Source of the DNA: Ochromonadaceae sp. CCMP2298
Lineage: Eukaryota; Sar; Synurophyceae; Ochromonadales; Ochromonadaceae
Length of the DNA stretch: 14,803 bases
Assembly (NCBI GenBank): GCA_026770595.1
Contig: MU634179.1
Location: 1 to 14,803, forward strand
Direction: 5' to 3'
Under the pieces are notes generated by a model. The model was not told the origin of the DNA. It did no database searches and was given only the letters and a program-made list of their open reading frames with translations. Made by a program: the position numbers and the translations under genes. Numbering within the stretch: position 1 is the first letter of the stretch; each line of letters opens with the position of its first letter. Below are positions 12,001 through 14,803 of this stretch, piece after piece.

Positions 12001-13798
12001 GTGAGCAGAGGGACCCGGGGCTAGATGCACCTGTTATCGCCCAAGGCGGTTTTATATGCCGCATATTCCCCGCATTCCGTTAAATGCTCGCCAATACTAA
12101 AATTCACTCACATTCACCCATAATCACTCCCCATCTCTTTGTTGTGTGGACCCTCAGGTGCAGAAGGTGGGTCTGAAAGTGTCCAAAGACGTGCGCAAGG
12201 CAATAGTCGCGCACCTCGCCGTACTGCGCTCCCGCCCCCACTTCGGCAACGCGCGCGCCGCTGTGGCCTTAGTGACTCGTGCGAAGGAGCGGCTGCTGAG
12301 CAGAGACGCTGCCTGCCGCGACCTGTCCATGACCGATTTCGGGTTGGAGAGGCCTGTGGGGGGGGTGGACGCTTTGGCGGGGCTGTACAAGGTGGAGCAC
12401 GTGAGGGAGCAGCTGGTGGACCTGCGGGCGGTGATCGGGCAGTGCCTGGCGGACGGCAAGGATGCCTCGCAGTTTTTGAAGTCCTATGTGTTCATAGGCT
12501 CCTCGGGTACTGGCAAGACCACTGTCGCGATGGCGCTGGCTCAGATGCTGCACGAGATGGGCATCCTGGGCAGGGACTCGGTCAAGGTGGTGTCTGGACA
12601 AGACGTCCAGGGCAGTTATGTTGGGCAGACCAAGGATAGGGTAAATGAGGCCATGGCAGAGGCGCAGGGGGGCGTCCTCTTCATCGATGAGGCGTACACC
12701 CTGGGTGGCGGTGTGGGTGGGCGCAATGTGTTTGCGCAGGAGGCGGCGGACCAGCTGGTTGCGCTCATGACCACGCCTGAGCACCTGCACCGCACCGTGG
12801 TGGTGCTGGCTGGCTACCCCGAGCAAATGGAGCAGATGCTGCAGTCGGCAAACCCGGGCCTGCGCAGTCGCTTCACGGGCCGCATGGACTTCCCCGACTG
12901 GGACGCAGCGGACTGCGTGGGGCGCATAGCCGCACAGTGCGAGGGCGACGACCTGGATCTCACGCCCGCCGCCAGAGCTCACCTGCTTGCCTCCCTCGAG
13001 GAGATCCGCAGCCGCCCGGGGTGGGCCAACGCCCGCGACTCTGTTACGACCTACGACCTGCTTTTCGAGGCTAGAGCTAGGCGCTGTGCGGTCGCAGCCG
13101 AGGCCGTGTCCACCTTCACGCTGGGGGACGCGATGGCCGCCATTGAGAAGCTGAGACAGCAGCGGCCGTGCGGGGGCATCACGGTGTCTGTGTCTGTAGG
13201 GTCCATGACTGGGCTGCCACTGCCGCCCCCGTGCTCAGGTATGTCCAGTTTCGCCCCGTCCCTGCCACCCCCCAATCCCGCTGGGCAGACAGAGGAGCAG
13301 ACGGAGGAGCAGGCAGAAGAGGAGTACGAGTATGTGGAGCAGGGGGGGAATGGGGCGGACGACGCGTTGTTCGCTCAGCTGCTAGAGGCCTGTCGGCAGG
13401 CTGGGTACGACGCAGACCACGGCAAACGCCGGCAGCTCATAGCCATCATCGAGGGGGTGCAGGGGGGCGGCGCGTTCCCCGCCGACATTCTGCAGCCGGT
13501 ACTACAGGCCACCGGGCTGAGTGAGGTTCGGGCCATGCGTATGCTGAAGCCGCAGCTGCACGTGGTGCTGGCGGGTATGCGGGAGGCGGTGGCTGCAGAG
13601 GAGGAGCGCCTGCAGGAAATGGCTCGGCTGCAGGAAGCAGAGCGCGCCGTCGCGCAGGCGACGCACGAGGCTAGAGTGCAGCGGCTGCGGGTCATGGGCG
13701 TGTGCGTGATGGGCTTCTCGTGGCACAGGAGTGGCTCTGGCTGGCGCTGCGCGGGGGGCTCACACTTCTGCAGTGACGCCGACCTGCCCGTCCTGTGA
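1..13798 (+). CDS. Giant mysterin (RNF213)-like AAA+ protein fused to three CbxX/CfxQ-type AAA+ modules; 5' partial, three exons
   Basis: The coding sequence joins 1-2252, 2338-12000 and 12158-13798. Codons start at position 3, and no stop or convincing start lies before the window edge, so the N-terminus is missing; the ATG at 96 is probably internal because upstream codons are open and protein-like. The visible product is 4517 residues: 750 from exon 1, 3221 from exon 2, 546 from exon 3, then TGA at 13796-13798. Residues about 150-2870 follow the mysterin order (AAA3, AAA4, AAA5/6-like, C-terminal domain). After an IQ motif, an RG-rich linker and a coiled coil come three CbxX/CfxQ AAA+ domains with P-loops at residues 3566, 3829 and 4085. 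Mysterin is a cytosolic AAA+ E3 ligase acting at lipid droplets and on intracellular pathogens; CbxX proteins are hexameric remodelling ATPases. Here no RING or RZ finger is visible, so ligase activity is doubtful. I infer a large ATP-driven remodelling protein. Both families are confident; the function of the fusion is unknown. Confidence 0.88.
465..1720 (+). other. Protein domain: mysterin AAA3-type ATPase module
   Basis: Residues about 155-573. FVLTLDFAMKML and ERIECRVPCIIEGETG match the conserved lead-in of the mysterin AAA3 P-loop. Walker A is GETGVSKT (585-608, residues 195-202). Walker B is FFDEIN (D400, E401), followed by a conserved DH..DG.RLP segment and the sensor-1-like AACNPHRD. 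The lid begins with HPLPQSMQQMAWDYGSLNPD, a hallmark mysterin segment. In RNF213 this is one of the two modules with intact ATPase motifs. Oddly, the residue before the catalytic lysine is Ser rather than the usual Gly (GETGCGKT in vertebrates, from memory). The acidic Walker B glutamate is kept, so hydrolysis remains possible. Family assignment is confident; activity is not established. Confidence 0.85.
1940..2870 (+). other. Protein domain: mysterin AAA4-type ATPase module, split by intron 1
   Basis: The segment SRSLQENVLMVVICVLAQIP leads into Walker A GPPGSSKT (2064-2087, residues 688-695). The SSK form is normal for mysterin AAA4. After the P-loop come PTLIPSHYQCSRRSTSRQIQ and, beyond the intron, Walker B FVLMDEAGL (D765, E766). 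FVAITNALLDAAKSNRC is the sensor-1 region, which in RNF213 reads much the same (GISNWALDPAKMNR, from memory). This is the second catalytically competent module of mysterin, and both ATP-binding motifs are intact here. The following residues (DFMHFVKLLGRLART) belong to the lid. A Gln/Glu-rich insertion near 2881-2980 falls just after the module. Confidence 0.87.
2253..2337 (+). other. Intron 1 (phase 0, 85 nt)
   Basis: The donor reads AAG|GTAATG at 2252/2253 and the acceptor TCATCAG|GCC at 2337/2338. A long pyrimidine tract (CTCTCTCCCC through TTTTTTATCTCTCTT) precedes the acceptor, and CTCAC near 2310 could serve as branch point. Removing it joins residues ending RQAK to ANQEGGNIQCFVLMDEAGL in frame, restoring the Walker B strand of the mysterin AAA4 domain. 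The upstream frame reads through the intron only to a stop at 2382-2384. Homology on both sides supports the splice strongly. Confidence 0.9.
2881..2985 (+). repeat. CAGGGG/CAGAGG coding repeat giving a Gln/Glu-rich insertion
   Basis: The tract CAGAAGCAGGGACAGAGGCA and its continuation encode QKQGQRQGQEQEF, followed by a Glu/Gln/Trp-rich stretch (VHEQEWEQQEHGG). It is an insertion just after the AAA4 module and has no counterpart I know in mysterins. Confidence 0.7.
3200..5260 (+). other. Protein domain: mysterin AAA5/AAA6-like region (no P-loop)
   Basis: Residues about 1038-1725. SRYMLVIDTTTNDSILRGL, then GELVLLSQTGSINESFYDLF, and RRCRVSQGFQCIVHL followed by PAPFLNRFEKYRLTQ (residues near 1192) match the conserved mysterin segment that contains PIPLINRLEKH in vertebrates (from memory). 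Further on, PRVLLIIIDAV, INFLRYKIDELLL and HGCLLLMHMPA resemble the next, ATPase-dead module. LRDMFTNYLAHMVCAIYQDL matches the helix that closes the motor core. I see no Walker A or DE-type Walker B here, as expected for the inactive modules of the family. The region carries a perfect 16-bp inverted repeat (4626-4664) in a variable loop. Confidence 0.78.
4626..4664. repeat. Perfect 16-bp inverted repeat inside exon 2
   Basis: The arms AGCAGACAACCGTGGG (4626-4641) and CCCACGGTTGTCTGCT (4649-4664) are exact reverse complements around a 7-nt loop. It encodes the end of a variable Gly/Ala/Asp-rich loop and the start of the conserved HGCLLLMHMP strand, in frame. In RNA it would form a very stable hairpin. 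Origin is unknown. Confidence 0.9.
5261..7280 (+). other. Protein region: helical segment at the expected RING position, without a RING finger
   Basis: Residues about 1725-2398. In RNF213 the motor core is followed by an E3 module containing a C3HC4 RING. Here the sequence is Ala/Leu/Glu-rich and appears helical, with an acidic insertion near 5605-5665 (GEVGEDGEGEEDGW). Cysteines are scattered (MCAEPP, TRCRV, EQCGP, RLCDI, NLCALC, SFCARG), and none forms the paired CxxC...CxH pattern of a RING. I do not recognise any other domain. The stretch has the size of the family's E3 shell but seems to lack its metal-binding part. Confidence 0.6.
7285..8600 (+). other. Protein domain: mysterin-type C-terminal domain
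   Basis: Residues about 2400-2838. LRLLWVLPDLAEFYSWLSYE resembles the mysterin segment of pattern LP.L..FY..L. Next come WVRVKVGVNHYL, LYDDFLL, a GDLDMQLVHTML segment at the position of the mysterin D..QLE...V....G.P.I helix, and PLAELPQLCFFLRGQL near its end. Similarity is weaker than in the motor core but the order is kept. An Ala/Gly/Glu-rich insertion at about 8215-8320 interrupts it. The RZ finger found in RNF213 (CPNGHxY...C...CPxC type) is not seen. The domain was assigned from remembered family motifs, so its borders are approximate. Confidence 0.6.
8619..8650 (+). repeat. GGGGCA/GAGGCA coding microsatellite (Gly/Ala frame)
   Basis: An impure GGGGCAG-type tract reads as GAGVEAGAGKG in the protein. 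It is one of several interspersed copies of the same purine-rich motif in exon 2 (near 2881, 3306, 8250, 9300, 9630) and lies in a non-conserved loop behind the C-terminal domain. Confidence 0.7.
9121..9240 (+). other. Protein motif: IQ-type calmodulin-binding site
   Basis: Residues about 3012-3051 form a basic helix containing CVQRVWRGAAVRRQL, which fits the IQ pattern (hydrophobic-Q-x-x-x-R-G-x-x-x-R, with V for I). The core lies at 9181-9219. IQ motifs bind calmodulin or related EF-hand light chains, often without calcium. It sits exactly between the mysterin half and the CbxX half, so it may carry a light chain that couples or stiffens them. Motif match is clear; binding is inferred. Confidence 0.7.
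9241..9420 (+). other. Arg/Gly-rich low-complexity linker encoded by a GGCAGA repeat
   Basis: The DNA is an impure GGCAGA/GGCAGG hexamer array, densest at 9301-9390. In the coding frame it yields alternating Gly-Arg (GRGRCRGRGRGRN and similar), residues about 3065-3100. RG-rich tracts often bind RNA or are arginine-methylated. Here it follows the IQ motif and is probably a flexible, strongly basic linker. The reading frame stays open on both sides, so it is a coding microsatellite and not an intron. Confidence 0.75.
9660..9925 (+). other. Protein region: predicted coiled coil
   Basis: Residues about 3191-3280 are charged and Leu/Ala/Gln-rich (LEELIVRAERAQWNAEQRR, QLQQLLGAQERDQGAVLAAL, AVLAELDDVQNRLQALL) with heptad-like spacing of hydrophobic residues. 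It is followed by an unrecognised helical domain (about 9935-10620) that leads directly into the first CbxX module. It could mediate self-association or space the motors from the mysterin half. Called by eye from composition. Confidence 0.5.
10621..11400 (+). other. Protein domain: CbxX/CfxQ-type AAA+ module 1 (degenerate pore loop)
   Basis: Residues about 3512-3771. A LVGLGAVKDRV helix opens the module, as in CbbX/SpoVK proteins (family pattern L.GL..VK..). Walker A is GNPGTGKT (10783-10806, residues 3566-3573), Walker B VLFVDEAYAL (D3625, E3626), sensor 1 IILAGYKEDM, and the Arg-finger region GFSRRFPF. The segment between the Walker motifs, EKLARMGADK, lacks the LVGxYVGxT pore loop of the family, and the sensor-2 motif reads GNAGAVR, with Gly for the usual Arg. 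It may bind ATP but act differently from its two neighbours. Confidence 0.88.
11420..12290 (+). other. Protein domain: CbxX/CfxQ-type AAA+ module 2, split by intron 2
   Basis: A LDELDAMVGLDAVKERVKQL helix opens the module. Walker A is GNPGTGKT (11572-11595, residues 3829-3836) and Walker B VLFIDEAYAL (D3892, E3893). The pore-loop segment is GDLIGSAVGESEKRT, with Ala where the family normally has an aromatic residue. Sensor 1 is VVMAGYEKQM and the Arg-finger region NEGLSSRF. The lid is completed in exon 3 (VQKVGLKVSKDVRK, then FGNARAAV), keeping a canonical sensor-2 GNAR. ATP binding and hydrolysis motifs are all intact. Confidence 0.9.
12001..12157 (+). other. Intron 2 (phase 0, 157 nt)
   Basis: The donor is GAG|GTGAGC at 12000/12001 and the acceptor GACCCTCAG|GTG at 12157/12158. 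The body is clearly AT-richer than the flanking exons, with CACTCACATTCAC about 45 nt before the acceptor as a possible branch region. Without splicing, the frame stops at 12022-12024. Splicing joins VVLAE to VQKVGLKVSKD and rebuilds the C-terminal lid of the second CbxX module, including its FGNAR sensor-2 motif, so the junction is well supported. Confidence 0.9.
12330..13165 (+). other. Protein domain: CbxX/CfxQ-type AAA+ module 3 (canonical pore loop)
   Basis: VDALAGLYKVEHVREQLVDL opens the module. Walker A is GSSGTGKT (12497-12520, residues 4085-4092) and Walker B VLFIDEAYTL (D4148, E4149). The pore loop GQDVQGSYVGQTKDR keeps the aromatic Tyr and YVGxT pattern. Sensor 1 is VVLAGYPEQM, the Arg-finger region NPGLRSRF, and the sensor-2 segment ANARDSV. 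It is the most family-like of the three and the best candidate for pulling substrate through a pore. Confidence 0.9.
13190..13795 (+). other. Protein C-terminus: acidic linker, helical domain, coiled coil and Cys/Trp/Gly tail motif
   Basis: A Pro-rich stretch (LPLPPPCSG, SLPPPNPAG) is followed by a TEEQTEEQAEEEYEY acidic repeat, a helical segment (LLEACRQAGYDADHGKRRQL, then ILQPVLQATGLSEV), a charged coiled coil (EEERLQEMARLQEAERAV), and a terminal motif at 13697-13786: GVCVMGFSW, then GWRCAGGSHFCSDADL. From memory, similar tails (C..GF.W....GYRCAGGSHF) end some fungal multi-CbxX proteins, which would mean the whole C-terminal third was acquired as one unit. The three Cys and one His could bind metal, but that is inference. 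Confidence 0.6.
13286..13340 (+). repeat. GAGGAGCAGAC-type coding repeat (Thr-Glu-Glu-Gln)
   Basis: Three imperfect 12-nt units (CAGACAGAGGAG, CAGACGGAGGAG, CAGGCAGAAGAG) encode QTEE, QTEE and QAEE, then EYEYVEQ. It forms an acidic flexible linker between the third CbxX module and the C-terminal helical domain. Confidence 0.75.
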
Positions 13799-13921
13799 GC
13801 AGGGGACCTGGGGACCCTGGGAACCTGGCAGCTTGCGTGGCGGCAAGGTTGGAGGATTCCATTAGGGGTGGGGAGAGACTTGGGCGCAGAGGGGGGAGAC
13901 TCAAGCCAGCGGGGATGTGGA

Positions 13922-13946
13922 ACAGTACACAGTACACAGTACACAG
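13922..13946. repeat. 7-nt tandem repeat (ACAGTAC, 3.6 copies)
   Basis: Three perfect ACAGTAC units are followed by a partial ACAG. It lies in the likely 3' UTR about 125 nt beyond the stop codon and is probably a simple minisatellite. Confidence 0.9.
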
Positions 13947-14049
13947 GGCTGTGATACGCGGAAACACGATTCACGATACGGATACATGGAACTCGGGAGG
14001 CAGCAGTGACTACGGTATGGCATTTTGTGACTGACGCACAAATTTGCAC

Positions 14050-14063
14050 CGACTGCGCAGTCG
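14050..14063. repeat. 14-bp perfect palindrome
   Basis: CGACTGCGCAGTCG is exactly self-complementary. It could be a dimeric protein-binding site or a small hairpin near the 3' end of the giant gene's transcript. No further evidence of function. Confidence 0.75.
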
Positions 14064-14273
14064 CAGGCACTGCAGTTTAATCGGCCAATGTAGGGATAGT
14101 GCATATTTTTTGGTGGTGGGAGTTGGAGCTTGTACAGGCTAAGCCAGAAATTCATTTTGATAGGATTTCTCTCTTCGAATTAGTATCGTGGGCGGGGTTG
14201 GGAGAGAATTCCAGGAATTGCAAGTTTCGGCGGCGCAGGTTAAAATTAAGGGGAAAGGGTTAAATTTTATGAA

Positions 14274-14338
14274 TTAAGACCCCATATCAAAATTGCCAAA
14301 AACAGGCAGATTCCCCCACTGCTGATATGGGGCCTTAA
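14274..14338. repeat. Inverted repeat with 16-bp arms and 33-nt loop
   Basis: The left arm TTAAGACCCCATATCA (14274-14289) and the right arm TGATATGGGGCCTTAA (14323-14338) pair at 15 of 16 positions, the exception being an A opposite C. The loop contains a minor TGCC/GGCA pair. It lies about 280 nt upstream of the second gene's ATG and could be a short terminal-inverted-repeat relic, a regulatory site or an RNA hairpin; no flanking target duplication is obvious. Confidence 0.8.
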
Positions 14339-14394
14339 AACCCAGGCTTCTTTTAGTTTCTCTCTTGAAAAGAACAGGTTGTTTCACTTTTCGC

Positions 14395-14480
14395 ATTTGG
14401 CCCTTTTTCTGCCCCCCCAATCCTCTCCACCTCCTTCCTCAGTCCTTCAAACACAACTCCCCCATCCCCCCCCCATCCAG
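14395..14480 (+). promoter_or_regulatory. Pyrimidine-rich tract ending in CAG upstream of the second gene
   Basis: A run of C/T (CCCTTTTTCTGCCCCCCCAA onward) continues to CCCCCCCATCCAG at 14480. This is what a 3' splice acceptor looks like, so a 5'-UTR intron or a trans-splice acceptor is possible. It could equally be a pyrimidine patch of a core promoter. There is no obvious TATA box; ATAAACG at 14541 is only a weak candidate. Confidence 0.4.
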
Positions 14481-14617
14481 AATTGGGTGCACCGGATACC
14501 GAGTCAACAGAGGCCTCGAAGGTCACTGGCGGAACGGGACATAAACGCGGGAGGAGCTCCTCACACTCGCTGAGGGAGTCGCCAACAAGGATTTGACTGC
14601 TTTCGGGCGCATATAGA

Positions 14618-14803
14618 ATGGGCTGCTGTAAGTCAAAGGCGGCAGGCAGCGAGGACTCGGACACGGACGAGAGGTCTGAGCCGCTGCTGAAGAACGAACA
14701 CCTTACAGACGGTGACACGGCCTCCAATTCGAGTAGTTGGCTGGAGGAGGCGAAAATTGGCCCCGTTGGAGAAAACTTCCCCACCTGGATCAAAGACGAG
14801 GAA
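14618..14803 (+). CDS. N-terminally acylated protein beginning MGCC, 3' partial; possibly LAMTOR1-like
   Basis: The frame opens at ATG 14618 and is still open at the window end: 62 codons with no stop. The first residues, MGCCKSKAAGSEDSDTDERS, are followed by EPLLKNEH, an STN-rich stretch, and WLEEAKIGPVGENFPTWIKD. Gly2 with Ser6 fits N-myristoylation, and Cys3/Cys4 are likely palmitoylation sites, so the product should anchor to a membrane. The acidic EDSDTDER followed by a di-leucine recalls human LAMTOR1/p18 (MGCC start, EDSD, then LLL; from memory), the lysosomal anchor of Ragulator, but the rest does not obviously match. Other MGCC proteins are possible. No other ATG upstream opens a better frame. 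A GTAAGT at 14628-14633 could be a splice donor, in which case the peptide after codon 3 would be wrong. The leader contains the palindrome GAGGAGCTCCTC at 14551-14562. Confidence 0.6.
   Translation, partial: MGCCKSKAAGSEDSDTDERSEPLLKNEHLTDGDTASNSSSWLEEAKIGPVGENFPTWIKDEE

Larger units (their letters stand above)
13799..14617. other. Intergenic spacer: 3' UTR of the giant gene and leader of the next gene
   Basis: About 820 bp with no convincing gene. The first 250 bp stay GC-rich and contain imperfect GGGACCT repeats (13801-13829) and a 7-nt tandem repeat. From about 14040 to 14340 the base composition becomes markedly AT-richer, with short palindromes and an inverted repeat. From 14395 to 14480 it is pyrimidine-rich. 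I see no AATAAA signal and no tRNA or rRNA. Exact transcript ends cannot be fixed from sequence alone. Confidence 0.7.

Noticed and set aside
10621-13165. CbxX modules as a Rubisco activase (CbbX)
   Set aside because: CbbX is a single-module protein of red-type Rubisco operons or red-lineage plastids. Here three modules sit at the end of a giant mysterin-type protein with no Rubisco gene nearby.
13795-14034. A 79-codon + strand frame directly after the stop codon
   Set aside because: It crosses the 7-nt tandem repeat, has no recognisable similarity and looks like 3' UTR.
14353-14793. A 146-codon minus-strand frame and a 64-codon + strand frame (14379-14573) near the window end
   Set aside because: Both cover the pyrimidine tract and leader; the minus-strand one is the shadow of the MGCC gene, and the other is a low-complexity Ser/Pro/Leu product without a sensible start context.
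1-14803. A bacterial or phage defence island reading of the AAA-rich region
   Set aside because: Two well-supported spliceosomal introns and a myristoylation-type MGCC start in the next gene show this is nuclear eukaryotic DNA.

Overview
The window looks like nuclear DNA of a GC-rich microbial eukaryote, probably a protist or alga; I cannot name the lineage. The evidence is two short GT-AG introns with pyrimidine-rich 3' ends (85 and 157 nt), a giant multidomain protein of a eukaryote-only family (mysterin/RNF213), AT-richer introns and spacer against GC-rich exons, and no bacterial operon layout. Both genes lie on the + strand.

Region 1-13798 is one very large gene, cut off at its 5' end by the window edge. 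Three exons (1-2252, 2338-12000, 12158-13798) join in phase 0 into at least 4517 residues ending at a TGA. In order, the protein shows: an AAA module matching mysterin/RNF213 AAA3; AAA4, with intron 1 between its Walker A and Walker B motifs; the mysterin AAA5/AAA6-like region; a long helical stretch where a RING finger would be expected but none is visible; a mysterin-type C-terminal domain; an IQ motif; an Arg/Gly-rich linker; a coiled coil; three tandem CbxX/CfxQ-type (SpoVK/CbbX-like) AAA+ modules; and an acidic tail ending in a small Cys/Trp/Gly motif. Residue numbers below count from the first complete codon at position 3.

The main discovery candidate is this architecture. Exon 2 is one 9.66-kb open frame holding both the mysterin half and the first CbxX modules, so the fusion is not a gene-prediction artefact. 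It suggests a mysterin-like machine that has lost, or never had, its RING and carries a three-motor CbxX segment, perhaps under calmodulin control through the IQ motif. The three CbxX modules show graded decay of pore-loop and sensor-2 residues.

Region 13799-14617 is an AT-richer spacer with a 7-nt tandem repeat, a 14-bp palindrome, a 16-bp imperfect inverted repeat, and a long pyrimidine tract ending in CAG ahead of the next gene. From 14618 to the window end is the 5' part of a second gene, whose product begins MGCC with a serine at position 6, a typical myristoylation/palmitoylation start slightly reminiscent of LAMTOR1/p18.
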